The notes beneath the pieces are model-generated. The model did no database searches and had not been told where the DNA came from. It saw only the letters and a program-made list of their open reading frames with translations. This document shows, piece by piece, positions 23,597 to 33,609 of a DNA stretch of 64,000 nucleotides; the first letter of the stretch is position 1, and each line of letters starts with the position of its first letter. Origin of the DNA: Saccharina japonica. Its lineage: Eukaryota; Sar; Phaeophyceae; Laminariales; Laminariaceae. The stretch is from contig MEHQ01003939.1 of the NCBI GenBank assembly GCA_008828725.1, positions 99,692-163,691 on the forward strand, written 5' to 3'. A program made the translations under genes and the position numbers.

Positions 23597-24106
23597 CTAT
23601 ATGATCATAACCAGAAATACAGGAAGACGGCAGTACGAATCGGACGACACAAAGTAACTGTCGAGGAATCTGTTAAGTATGTGGAAGTATTGTAACGTAC
23701 TTACCNATGAGTGGACATGCCCGCCACAACCCACAGGGTCATTGTAACGTCGGCCGTTGCCAATTTCGTTGCTTGTATCGTTCGCGGGCTCAATTTCCTC
23801 GTACTCGTTCGCATCAGAAGTGAGTGGAGTCGCCGCGCGTCGGTTTTCGTCTACATCATCCTCGTAGATCAGAGGCTGAAACCTCGCTGATGGAGGCTTG
23901 TTTTTGGCTGCGACGACTTGAGGTCGTCTCCCGAGGTCAGAGGGACCACTTGAGAGGCTGAAGCTGGTCATGGGGTGCCTTGGCGAGGGAGAACGATCTG
24001 CTGTTCGAAGTTGGTCCTTGATTTGTTCTGTTGAGGTTTTCGGGATACATGTCTCTCTTGGCGAACCTGGACGGAGGGCAGCCCTACCTCTGAAGGGCGA
24101 GACCAT
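23597..24106 (-). CDS. FB-element ORF, disordered acidic protein (left copy)
   Basis: This frame starts with an ATG at 24,106 and continues about 170 codons, of which the first 134 match the ORF at 41,560-42,006 in the other arm; the tail runs past the FB truncation into unrelated sequence. Residues are hydrophilic and low in hydrophobic core, with an acidic segment (NEYEEIEPANDTSNEIGNGR) and a following DPVGCG motif. I recognise no domain. One N falls at 23,706. The same acidic segment is also readable from the plus strand because it lies in the element's internal inverted repeat. Confidence 0.35.
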   Translation of the reverse strand: MVSPFRGRAALRPGSPRETCIPKTSTEQIKDQLRTADRSPSPRHPMTSFSLSSGPSDLGRRPQVVAAKNKPPSARFQPLIYEDDVDENRRAATPLTSDANEYEEIEPANDTSNEIGNGRRYNDPVGCGGHVHSXVSTLQYFHILNRFLDSYFVSSDSYCRLPVFLVMII

Positions 24107-24908
24107 TTGCGTCGCCGATTGCTCTCCTCGAACCCTCCAGTAGAGGACAACAGCCACACCAAATGTCCCNTGCGCCCCTCTTCCCTAGGTCGAGCACGAG
24201 TTGCACCTACAAGCAGCAGAATCCGTGTAAGTTTCCTCGATCAGCGAAACGATATTATTGTAGATATTTTGGTTTGGGTACTCGTAACTTGCGCATTTCT
24301 TACAGCAGTACCTGCACCGAACGAGTACGAGGAAATTGAGCCCGCGAACGATACAAGCAACGAAATTGGAAACGGCCGACGTTACAATGACCCTGTGGGT
24401 TGTGGCGTGCATGTCAACCTTGGTTTCGTACGTCATTCGAAACCCAGGCATGTACGGTCCGTAAGACAGACAAGATTATACCAAGTACGCGATCTTGACT
24501 CAGCGAATAGATAACCCCTAATCAGTAAAGGGGCCACAGGCTCGGTCAGTCGGGCTGAGATGCTGGCTCGGGCCCCATTAATTTTGTTAAAGGGCGTACT
24601 CGGGACGAGCGATTTGCAGATTTGCAGCAGCTCGGAGACACAAGCCTTGCCGGCAGATCCGAGAGCATTGTGCCGGCCACAAGAGCTCAAATGACACCGG
24701 CATCGGGTAGAAGGGAGCTCCAGTTCCTTGTGTTGCCGAGCATGCCTTCTGTTTCGTCATACGAATCGGTGGGGCAAAATGCCTTTGGTTTTGAAACGTA
24801 TCTTCATTCTGGGCTGTTCGTTTTTATTTGTGATTCTACGATTTATTCTATTTATTATTTAACTTTTCATAAATTTCGGGAAAAACGTCACTCATAGCGA
24901 AGACCCCT
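23712..24908. mobile_element. Fold-back element FB, left copy (truncated)
   Basis: This is homologous, inverted, to 40,896-41,948. Its right end carries the TIR region, ending near 24,908 in a degraded ACCCCT. Its left TIR is missing: the copy starts inside the inverted repeat, at the point where palindrome 2 ends. Internal inverted repeats 23,712-23,820 and 24,315-24,423 match each other. An extra segment of about 125 bp at 24,430-24,556 interrupts the right TIR. It encodes the same disordered ORF as the right copy. Confidence 0.8.
24227..24305 (+). other. Candidate spliceosomal intron in FB
   Basis: A 79-bp segment starts GTAAGTTTCC and ends GCGCATTTCTTACAG, with a possible branch site CTCGTAAC about 25 bp upstream of the acceptor. 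Both splice signals are conserved in the diverged copy at about 41,361-41,439 on the minus strand. The flanking frames are open on the plus strand (24,107-24,226 and 24,306-24,430), though joining at GTAAGT does not preserve the acidic frame; an alternative donor two bases upstream (GTGTAA) would. Confidence 0.4.
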
Positions 24909-26004
24909 TTTACAGATGCGGACAGAAAGGCACGGTAGAACAGGCCCACCAAGGCACGTTGACCACAGGGTGCTGTAAACCATAGCCCGCTCATGCCACC
25001 ACATTCCCAAATGTTGATGTGGAAGGTTACTGAGGGGAATCGGAGGGAAGAGAAGAAGGCAGAACCCAAGAAGGTGATAAGAAGAACGAAGGCTGTGGAC
25101 TACGTTGCAGAAGCAGGGCCTCTCGTGGCGAGCATGCGAAGTGCACTCGGTTTATGAGGCGAGGCAGGAGGCCTGCCGCAAGCGGAAAAATCCGCAAACC
25201 GAATTACAGAGAACCCCGTAGCGTTGAGCGGCTACTTTGTTGGGTGAGCTCCGGGCGCGCTAGTAGAGCAGGTGAGCTACTGTCTGCCGCACCACAAGAC
25301 TTTTTTGAAACTCACCCCGCAGCGTGACGAGCGAAGAGTACCCTCATGCGTCGCACTTTGCAGACAGAGGGAGTGAGAAAGAGGTCGAGAGAAAGATCTT
25401 TCATGATCGCAGGACACATGGAAAGGGTCTACTAAGGAGAGGAGCACTAGAGTTAGGAGATGGGAACGGACGGAGTCGTTGGGGTGGGCGAAAGAGCAGG
25501 AGCTATCAGCCTTGAGCCACCGCCGACACTCAACTGCGCGCCCGACCGCACGCCCCCACGCGCGCGCCCTCCGCCACCGCCATAGCGCGACTGTTTTTGA
25601 TTGGCACAGCGTTGCAGAACCTCGAGGCACGGGTCGTCAAGCAGCACGCACCGAATCCTGCGTGTGGCGCAGATCCGCTAGCCGCGGTACTGTGGCACAC
25701 CCGGAGTCCCTGTTATCATTCGAGCAATTGGATAAGGATGGAATTGGAGGAAGATGAGCAGAAGAGGAAGGAGCAAGCTAGAACAGTGCAAATAGCACAG
25801 CACAGCTGAGGGGAGCCAAGAGGGGGCCGCGTATGACTCACCGGCGTGGCTTAAAGCACACCTATACCAGCAAGGGTTGGGCGACTGATGTTTTTGCGCT
25901 ACCAGCATGGGTGAAGCATTTGGCCGATAGTAAGAGACCACCTCGCAACCGCAGTCCTGGCTAGCGCCATTAGGCCGTAGGGTACAGGGCGTACAGCCAA
26001 CATA
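24909..26004. repeat. Palindrome 2, diverged outer left arm
   Basis: This pairs with 40,091-40,895 but with many indels and substitutions. It is longer than its partner and its reading frames are broken. The partner carries an 261-codon open frame (40,105-40,890); the equivalent here (from about 24,910 rightwards on the plus strand) is interrupted repeatedly, for example by indels around 25,030-25,330, so this is the decayed copy. Confidence 0.75.
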
Positions 26005-26484
26005 CCCCCCGTTCAGCCCTGATTGAGGTATACGCTTTGTTTGTGCTGCTTGATTGATTGCCTTTTTCTTGCTTTTGGTGATTTTTGTACGTACGATGTT
26101 GCCGCTACTGCTGTTCAGGTATATTAATAGTAGGTGTGTCGTAGGTTAGGCTTGTTTGGACCACCTATTATTATACTGAATACGAGTAGTTGGTTCTGTT
26201 GTCTTGCGTTTTTTACGCGGGATGATAGACTACGTACTTGGCTTGGGGCTTGGGAGAGGATGATATATGATGCATGCATGATAGGAGTGAGTACGCACCT
26301 GACGAGCCGACATTATGTTTCGGTTGTTGTGTGCTTTGCTCCGACGCCGTGCTCGCTTCTTCTTGAAAGCTGTGCTGAGTGCTGTCGTACTGCAGCACTT
26401 CTGAACTGCTGTTCGATAGCGTGTATAGTACACAAATACTGGTAGTATATCGAAGCCAGCAGGGCAACGTACATGAAACATGCT

Positions 26485-26565
26485 CAGATGGTGTACTGCT
26501 GTATCTGCCTTGAAACTATACTGCTGTACCTGTCTTGAGACACTATACTGCTGTTAGTATACCAG
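26485..26565. repeat. Short tandem repeat, ACTGCTGTA-type
   Basis: Three units of about 33 bp share TATACTGCTGT(A/T) and TGTCTTGAGACA-like sequence. The mirror is 39,540-39,612. TACTGCTGTA-like words recur through the whole window. Confidence 0.6.
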
Positions 26566-27176
26566 GAATAAGCGTGCGGTGCTTTTCGTAAGTTGTGAGC
26601 GTGCGGTTATATACTTATATACGTACCCTGGTACCAGAGAAGAGCAGTATCAGATATTTGCAAGTGGACGTACTTGTTTTGAGCTTGAAATAAATGACGC
26701 AGGAGTAGAAATAAATGCCCCCCCTCCTCCTCTCCCTCCTTCCCTCCCTCCCTCCCTCTGTACCCCAAAGATTTGGGTTGACACGTAGAGATTGGTGATA
26801 GTTGGTTCATGAGTATTAGGATAGGGGAGCTGCAGAAAATCAAACACTGCTGTCTGCTTGCTTTTTGTGTGCCTGATGAAAACGGTAGTGCTCTTTCTAT
26901 GCGCGGAGGGTTTTTCTATGCGTAAAGATCGTATACACCCCTATGCATACGTATAAGACACTGCGTTATACCAGGTATGCCTGCAAAGCAACTGCGAACG
27001 TACTATTAATACTGCTCAGATAAGGCTATCATGGTTGGTACGGTGTTGGGACGCCAGGTGAATTCTGGGGCGTTGTGATATGATATGGATATGCGATGGA
27101 ATGGATGGAGTATTGATACAGAGTGAAAATATTGTTTTGGGCGATTCAGAATGACTGCTGTATGTGTGCTCTTCCG

Positions 27177-27211
27177 CCCTCCCTCCCTCCCTCCCTCCCT
27201 CCCTCCCTCCG
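27177..27211 (+). repeat. CCCT microsatellite differing between arms
   Basis: About eight CCCT units here compare with about four AGGG units at the mirror (38,897-38,920). Slippage of this kind shows that the two arms are physically distinct sequences. Confidence 0.8.
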
Positions 27212-27699
27212 TAGCGAATCAGTTATAGGTACGAGATGTTTCTGATAATTTATTTATGTATCATAGCACGCATGCCATGTAAGTACTTAAAGCAGGAAGA
27301 GTATAAGCGGGGTATAGGTGCTTCAACCACGTAATCATAGCAGTTTCTGTGCTCTTTGTTGGCGATGTGAAATATGCACATGCACCTGTCTGACAACGGC
27401 ATTCGAATCTTGAGAAATACATTAAAGGATTTTGTCTTTCCGCGCACTACTATTGATTGGTTAAAACGCTGTTCTTAAGTCATTGTTGCTTGGTGATAAA
27501 ATAGTACACTTCGAAGCTTGTCATGCACCCGGGTTTCCACCCTCTGTCATGTATCACTTTCCTTGTGTGGAAAATCGCTCGAAGGTTCTTGATTATACCA
27601 GCACCTCGTGGCAAGGGGAGATCATGTTTCCCCGATGATAAGTTGGCAGAATAACTACTGCTGTAAGCTTGAAACCATAGCACGCGGTCGGATAGATTA

Positions 27700-28510
27700 C
27701 ATTTGCGTATGAAATGGGGATTTGAGATTTATTATTTTAGTTTTAGAGTCGATCTCAATGGTGATACCGTCTCTGGCTGTCTGGCCTGGGCGGCTTTTCT
27801 GATAGTTCGGAGAATACATTGATTGACTGGTTGACTGATTGAACGAGAATTCGAGAATGGAGGATTTTGATTGGGTTTTTGGATTGGGCTGGTGGGGATT
27901 AGGTTGGGTTGTGGTTTTTGACTGATGGTTTTCGGGCATTGAAAAATCTGCCTGTTTACTGATTAAAATAGTGGATACTGCTGTGCGGATATACTGTTTT
28001 TGGTCGAACCGTGATCGGGAGCTGTATTATTGATTGTCAGGGAGATATTCAATGATAATAACGGCTGGTCTGGTATTTCCGAGAATACATTGTACGGTAT
28101 TAAGATTTGTATTGAGGATTTTGCAGGTTTTTGAGATTCTTGCACCGTACAGTAGATCTGAAGTTTGTACTACTGGATAAACTTGTATCGACCTATTGAC
28201 ACCGAGCTGGTGGCCGTCTGATCATCGAGGCCATATGCCCTAGTTTCGGCAGGTGAGTGTCTTGGAAGATTTTTGAAGTTTGAGCCTGTATGATTTAGAT
28301 TTTGGTATTTGAGTTTGAATGGATTTGCTTGAGTTTCTGGTATTCAGTACTTTGGATTTGCTTGAGGTTTTGGGAAATTGTGGTCCGCTTTCGGTACGTG
28401 AATTTGGAATGTGTGATATTGATTCGGGATGATGATTTGTGGTTTTCGGGACAGCTATGAGGTGTGACCATGCTATGATATTGTAATGCTTTATTGCCAT
28501 ACAGTTCACT
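27700..28510. other. Strand-asymmetric (C-poor) tract
   Basis: On the plus strand this 0.8 kb is G/T/A-rich and C-poor, with phrases such as TTGATTGGGTTTTTGG. The mirror at 37,600-38,410 is C/A-rich. The frames 27,697-27,939 and 28,240-28,509 (minus strand) are Gln/Ser/Pro/Lys-rich consequences of this skew and I do not regard them as genes. A similar skew is seen at 49.4-50.1 kb. Confidence 0.5.
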
Positions 28511-28611
28511 ATGCAGGGAGGATATTAGTTGATGGAACTTTACACCTGTTCGGTATGCATACTGTGGATGTGTGGTGTCGCACAGTATCGATTACAAAGC
28601 AGGGAGGATAT

Positions 28612-28880
28612 TGATTGTGCTTGTACTCGATACAGCAGTTACGATGACGGTTACATATATTGGGGAGTTCATATACTTGGTAATGCTTTATTGAGGTATA
28701 AATGAGTGCCTGGTTTCGCCCCTTTGACTTGACTTGCGCGGACTCGCCTCGATGGTGGCCTGCGAGGGATGAGAATATATATATACTTAACTACGTGGTT
28801 TATGTCTACATGAGGAGCGCTCCAGCTCCCAGACCCTGCCTGCCTGTGTCAGTGCCCGCCATGCGCCTGAGGTCGTATCA
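28612..28880 (+). mobile_element. LTR copy 1 (269 bp), left arm of palindrome 2
   Basis: The repeat begins TGATTGTGC and ends GTATCA (TGAT..ATCA ends). It contains a TATA-like GGTATAAATGAG near 28,695 and a TATATATATA run. Immediately upstream is AAAGCAGGGAGGATAT, a plausible polypurine tract, so this may be a 3' LTR. The same LTR is found at 37,228-37,496 and 42,977-43,249. No target-site duplication was seen. Confidence 0.7.
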
Positions 28881-28889
28881 ACAGCTATG

Positions 28890-29500
28890 AACAGCTAGCC
28901 AACGATTAGTTCGTGAGAGCATATAAAGAAGCGATGGTAACCAAGAATGCCGTCCTCAAGGCAGCAAGCGATTTGAGGGCAGAGAGGAAAAGCGAGGTAG
29001 CTGTAAGTAGCCGCATCCCATCCCCAGGCAACGCGAACGTGAGTGACAGGCTTCAGGTGCCGCAGGAAATATTCGGCTCGTGTTCCAAACAGGGATCACT
29101 CCAGGACGGAACAGACGGGAAATCGGCGGCTGAGCGGGAGCCGTCGCAGCAGGTACAGCAGCAGAAGCAGCAGCAGCGACCGTCGCCATCGCAACCAGCG
29201 CCAGCGACGAGACCGCCGCCGCACCAGCCGCCGCAACAATAGCAACAGCAGCGGCGGCAGGTGCCACAAGGGTCTGCTGTCGAGCAGGAATAATGGGAAA
29301 GAGCAAGGAAGCGTTGGCGAGGGGTGGGGAAAAGCAAGCGGGGCCGGAGGAGCAGCACGTGCAGCAGAATCAGCAGCAGCAACAGCAGCAGCCACAGTCC
29401 ACAGCACCACGACCGCCATGGCCGCCGCCACAGCTACCGTCGCGGGAAATGAAGGAGGCTGAATCGCAGGAACCGTCGGCAGGCCTGCATGGTCCGACTG
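28890..29500 (+). repeat. CAG/GCN-rich low-complexity region
   Basis: CAG, CAA, GCC and CCG triplets dominate from about 29,140 to 29,460, with the mirror at 36,610-36,970. They give homopolymeric frames on both strands (Gln, Ala, Leu, Arg, Ser). An ATG frame at 28,934-29,242 (102 codons, starting MVTKNAVLK and ending in Gln/Pro repeats) is the only one with a non-repetitive part and might be an exon. I cannot assign it. Confidence 0.6.
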
Positions 29501-29510
29501 CGAGATTATA

Positions 29511-30134
29511 ATGTTTACCCTATATGCGTTGGGGAAGCACCATCATATTCCCAACGACCCAGAGCAGGAGGAAGCCCTGGGGGCCGAGGCAGAGGCACCG
29601 GTACCACCGTCGTTACCACCACCGCCGGCACCGCCGCCGCGACCCCCGCCGCACCACCGACTGGCGCTGCCGCCACCGCTCAAAGCCTCATGCGGCGCTG
29701 AAATAAGATTGGGAAGCGAAACACCCGATCCTCAAAATGGCGACGAGCAGCCGAGACAGAAACAACAATGCGCCACAACAGACAGCAGCAACAGCAGCAG
29801 GAGCAGGAGCAAGAGCAGCATCAGGAGAGAAAAATGGCAGGGGAGAGCGTACACCAGCATCACCCACTGGGAGGTGTTGGAAGGTTCGAGAATGATGCTG
29901 CACAATGTTGGAGCTGGGGTGGAGATGACTTCGCTCCTTGTGCACCCGACTGAACAGGTCTTGTGTTTACCCTCCCCCCCCCGGTCGGTTTCGCGATTAC
30001 TTTTTATTTTCTACTGTATTGTCTCACTACAGTATTCATTGCAGGACACAAATACATGCTTTGATTTATGTTTTGCATGCGCTGATGCCTGTCGACACGT
30101 AGACTGCCTGGTTGTTATCGATGCCTCTACATAA
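29511..30134 (+). CDS. Hypothetical Pro/Gln-rich protein (left-arm version)
   Basis: This is a 207-codon ATG frame with no recognised domain. Residues 1-60 are acidic to Pro-rich (EALGAEAEAPVPPSLPPPPA) and a later part is Ser/Arg-rich. The mirror (36,153-36,578) differs by two single-base indels, one near the start (CCCTATATGCG here, CCCTGATATGCG there) and one in the CAG run, so the two arms encode different proteins downstream. In the mirror frame the C-terminus is GGVGRFENDAAQCWSWGGDD-like, which is less repetitive and may be the original frame. The last 60 residues here look like read-through of non-coding sequence. Confidence 0.25.
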   Translation: MFTLYALGKHHHIPNDPEQEEALGAEAEAPVPPSLPPPPAPPPRPPPHHRLALPPPLKASCGAEIRLGSETPDPQNGDEQPRQKQQCATTDSSNSSRSRSKSSIRREKWQGRAYTSITHWEVLEGSRMMLHNVGAGVEMTSLLVHPTEQVLCLPSPPRSVSRLLFIFYCIVSLQYSLQDTNTCFDLCFACADACRHVDCLVVIDAST

Positions 30135-30279
30135 CTGTAGTTGTATTCGTTCAATATGTTCGTTCACGATTAAGTCAAGGGTGGTCGAAAAAACATTTTC
30201 CGATACACCACATCGAGTTACTCAACTTCGACCCTATACCTGACACCGTCCCTTCCCTCTACGCCTGAACAATACCTAT

Positions 30280-30385
30280 ATAAAACTGAACACAGGGGAC
30301 GGTAGAGAGCCCCCCCCCCCCCCCTGCTTGTGCAACTGAACCCAGGGGACAGTAGAGAGCGTCCCCCTCCCTGCTTGATACAAGG
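30280..30385. repeat. 55-bp tandem duplication with poly-C
   Basis: Two units share ACTGAACNCAGGGGAC(A/G)GTAGAGAGC, followed by C-runs and CCTGCTTG. The mirror is 35,725-35,825, where one unit reads GAACGGAGG in place of GGTAGAGAG. The C run of 14 is a likely site of replication slippage or sequencing error. Confidence 0.6.
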
Positions 30386-30399
30386 CCTTCCAGAGTACT

Positions 30400-32250
30400 A
30401 CACAATACTACTGGGCGGCGCTGCGATCTATAGGCCGCAGCTGCGTAGTGACAGCGACTGCAGCAGTAGTTAAAGATATAAAGGAGCTATGAGCACGCTC
30501 GAAGGTGGACCAGAAGGCCCCGAAGAGAGCCGTGGGATCGGCAGGCAGATTGATCGATAGACCCCAGGTATCTTCCACACCTGCGTATACCCTTGGAACG
30601 AAAAACCATCAGGGAAACGAACCGCTGACCGCGCGTGGTGTCATTGACACCTTACCTTCCCACCTGCTTCTTCTGTACATGTCCTGTACGCCACTGTCGG
30701 AGGGATCGCGAACAGTGCTCGACACTCACATCGCACATCATGGAATGCCTTGCCTAAGACGTAAAACGGTAAAACTATACGCTGAAGTACAGATAAAAAC
30801 ATGCCAGTATGGTATGCCCGTCAAGCACATGATGACCATGCAGCGTACCACCAAGCCTCGACCAAGCAGCAAAGCAGAACAACCATACCAGGTATAATAT
30901 GTCGCACGAGGGATGTGGTGTCATGTTACGTTATTTGACTCGATGTGGGGGTTTGCGCCTCTCCGGTATTATGTTGTCACACAAATCACATACAGTACAG
31001 GGCGAGGACACCCAATCAGAAAAAGGGAATCTGGTCCAAGCTGAATTTCTTTCTCGAGAGAGGGTGCTTTCTACACTGATTTCAAGAAAAATATTCCTGG
31101 AATTCATATGTTCATATTTTCCTCTGAATCTCAGCCTGGCTTTCTTATTAGCCTGTTTCTTATTACAGTAGGTGTCCTGTACTGTACACCGATGCACCCT
31201 GGATACAAACCAAAACTAAAATTTGGTTGTAAAAACAATTCGACCCTTTCGGAGGGGAGGGGTGTTAGGTGTATGATATCCAAATCCCCGGCCGCCCTTG
31301 AGTAGGTCGAGGTTTTTGTGTGTTTTATTCGGTATACGGTGCGAACCATGCAGGATTGGAGACTTGGGCGTGAAGGGATGCATGTAGGGAGGACGAAATG
31401 TAACATATATTATACCGAGCGCAGCTTCTGACCCTCCGTGCAGCCTTGTAGCTTGGCACAAAAAAGAGTATGGAGGGGCTGGCCCAGGCATACCAGGCGA
31501 GCTGGTGTTTGTGTTAGCATACCTTATTTGTAGATTTTTCCCACATACGAGCATCGAATCTATGGTCCAACTGCGTTTGGCTGAGGTACGACCCACGGAA
31601 AAATGGGGATATAATATGCTGATGGTATGCCCGTGTATTTACTTTTTGTATAGTCTACCGATGCAAGCGCGGTCGAATAAGTATTGGTCTTACTCTTCTC
31701 AGCGGAAAACGCCCGGGGAACGCAGGTGTTGAGTGCTGTGTTTCTTTGAGGGTATATTGGGGTAGGGGGCGTCGTGCAAGGATGGTGGATACGGGTAGGA
31801 GTATATATGTTACAAGCACCCACAGTAGTTCCCGGTATTATGTACGAGCAGTCTTGTCGCAGCTTGTTGGGTACACCCCGCGATGCGAGATGTTCTGTTT
31901 TGACGAGGGTGCTTGGGAGTTATTAGATGGACATAATTTGAAAATGGATGGGGAATATTTTAGCTGCCTGCCTGAAGTTCTGAATGCCATGTGGTCGTGC
32001 CAAGATCGTGTATATAAATCATATATGGAAAATTTCAATTTTGCATCGTTTTTTTGTTTTTCTTCGTTGACCTTTCAGCATTATTTGTGGTCGCCTTGAG
32101 CACGACAAAAACCTTTGGTTTATGGGCGAGGCATATACCTCGCCCATTAATGTCAAGTCCCCTATGTCCTCTGCTGTGTTACGAGCCTGTTAAGGTTGGT
32201 TTCGATTTGTCTTCGTGGATCGATATGAACCTATCTCAGATCTGATCTAT
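30400..32250. other. Palindrome-2 arm segment without a recognised gene
   Basis: Short frames here (30,505-30,897; 30,899-31,171; 31,782-32,099) are each mirrored in the other arm. The last, 105 codons from an ATG, has a mixed protein-like composition (for example EGAWELLDGHNLKMDGEYF) and is the best candidate for a real small protein, but it matches no family I know. The mirror is about 33,860-35,710. Confidence 0.3.
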
Positions 32251-32451
32251 GATGCCATCGAGAAAAATATATTCTCCGCGTACAGTACGTGAGTTAAAAT
32301 TTAGGGCAGCCGCCAAAAAGAGGTACACCTGGTCCGTTCGGGGCCAAAAACAGGTACATACTAAAATCAAGTTTAAAACGCACCCCACGAACCTGCCGTT
32401 CCTTGCAACGCAAAGTAGAGTTTTTTCATGTTCTTCGTGCTCGCCCGGTGG

Positions 32452-32955
32452 CTACGTATACGAGTAGCTGCTATTAGTAGTACGAGGAACGAACGCAATA
32501 ACTGAATCCCAGACATAACCACATGACGTGATCCCCCGTTCCCCACTTCGGCCCACTTTTTCGCCTTGCAGGATCCTCTCCCACGAAATCGGAAGTCGTG
32601 TTCGTTTTTTCGTGCCTGCTTCTGCGTGCGACCTAGCGATTCCTTTGAGTGCACTTCTAACTACGTGCGACTTCGTCGGTAATTCAAGCCCCATATCTAC
32701 TCTGTGGAAGTATTGTACTGCCGGTATCTTACTTGAGATCGAAGCCGCCTGGTTGCCCTCTGAGGCACTGCACCAAGCCGCGAAATCTATCAGGGCCCAC
32801 AACTTCTCCTCATTTGTGCCCCCCCCGCTAATGTACCGATCCGCCCCAATCAGCCTTCGAAAGGCCGACCAAGACCGGAAACCCGACGCGTACGTGTGTT
32901 CAGACGAAACAACAACTGAGCGTCGGAGGAAATGGGTGCCAATATCCCTGAACAA
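32452..32955 (-). pseudogene. Tyrosine recombinase, N-terminal core-binding half (fragment)
   Basis: About 150 residues resemble the SAM-like core-binding domain of retroelement YRs: RSVVVSSEHTYASGFRSW (helix 1, with the T-Y-x-x-G-x-R-x-W pattern), then FAAWC, IPAVQYFH, VVRSALKGIARSHAEAG and RLPISWERI. This domain wraps DNA opposite the catalytic domain. The YR-like part runs to VWDSVIAF and then passes into palindrome-arm sequence and a stop. In YRs the next residues would be the box-I arginine region, which is exactly where the palindrome-1 fragment begins (FLLRSDEVFA). There is no ATG at the start and the frame is entered from another one upstream, so a frameshift is likely. Confidence 0.65.
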
Positions 32956-33609
32956 ATCTCTGTTCCCGTTTGGCCCAAGATTTGCTCCTGGTCCTGACGT
33001 GAGTAATGACCCCGGCGCCGCAAGCGAAGGGCCCGCTGCCGAGGTGCGCCCATGAAGCTGTGTTCGGGTTGGCCCCGCCGGCAGGCGGAGCCCGCACCCC
33101 TATTCGTCCTCTTGCTTCATGACTCCGCCCCCCTCCCCTCCGTCGGGATTCTTTGCGTCGCCACTGTTAGCGTCCTGCCCGTCCTGTTTCTTCGCGCGGG
33201 AGCCACCCTTGTGCTTGTCCTCGCGCTTGACTTTGCGAGGCTTACCGGACCCTTTGGTTCCTCCGCCTTGCCAGTCCTTGCCCGGGCCGTGAGTGTATAT
33301 GCAGTCTGGTCCGAAGCGGTATCCCCTGGGTAGCGCCCATCCGAAACAGGGCATATCCGAGGCTTCAGCCCGCGCGGGTCCCTTGGTCCGAGAGCGCTTT
33401 GTTACTGGGGCCTAGTGAGCGTGCTTTTCCGCGTTTATGAGACCCCCTGCTGCCATATAGGCGTTGAGTTTAGACCATTTCGGGACGGGCACGGCCGGGA
33501 GGCTGTCGAACTCCGGTGGCACCATCCACTCCACGGCAGCAGTCGCCGCGATGTCAACTAGCCTGGATGACCACTCGTCCATGTCGCCATTCTCCATCTT
33601 TTGACCAGC
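32496..33609 (-). mobile_element. Unpaired centre of palindrome 2: DIRS-like gag/YR fragment
   Basis: This 1.1-kb segment is the only part of palindrome 2 with no mirror image. On the minus strand it carries, in order, a Gag-like region (33,597 to 33,100) and the N-terminal half of a YR (32,955 to 32,496). That order fits DIRS/PAT-group elements, where YR follows gag. It is GC-richer than the arms. Both ends abut CGTTCGTTCCTCG at the arm junctions. Confidence 0.65.
33100..33597 (-). pseudogene. Gag-like C-terminal region of a DIRS-type element
   Basis: Two frames, 33,412-33,597 and 33,100-33,411, can be read as one protein with a single frame change. The first part contains PKWSKLNAYMAAGGLINAEK; the second contains MPCFGWALPRGYRFGPDC and a strongly basic Lys/Arg/Gly tail (KVKREDKHKGGSRAKKQ) such as nucleic-acid-binding Gag C-termini have. 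The assignment rests on position upstream of the YR and on composition; DIRS Gag proteins are poorly conserved, so it is tentative. Confidence 0.4.

Larger units (their letters stand above)
26005..32495. repeat. Giant palindrome 2, left arm (near-identical part)
   Basis: This is the inverted copy of 33,610-40,090, with paired coordinates summing to about 66,096-66,108. Differences are few but real: a CCCT microsatellite has about eight units at 27,177-27,210 and about four in the mirror, a poly-C run at 30,311 has altered neighbours, and 1-bp indels occur in the CAG-rich ORFs. The arm contains one LTR, CAG/GCN-rich sequence at 28.9-29.9 kb and no recognised host gene. Confidence 0.97.

Noticed and set aside
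27697-28509. Gln/Ser/Pro/Asn-rich minus-strand frames resembling prion-like proteins
   Set aside because: The DNA is strongly strand-skewed, which generates such frames without selection; no start context or domain supports them.
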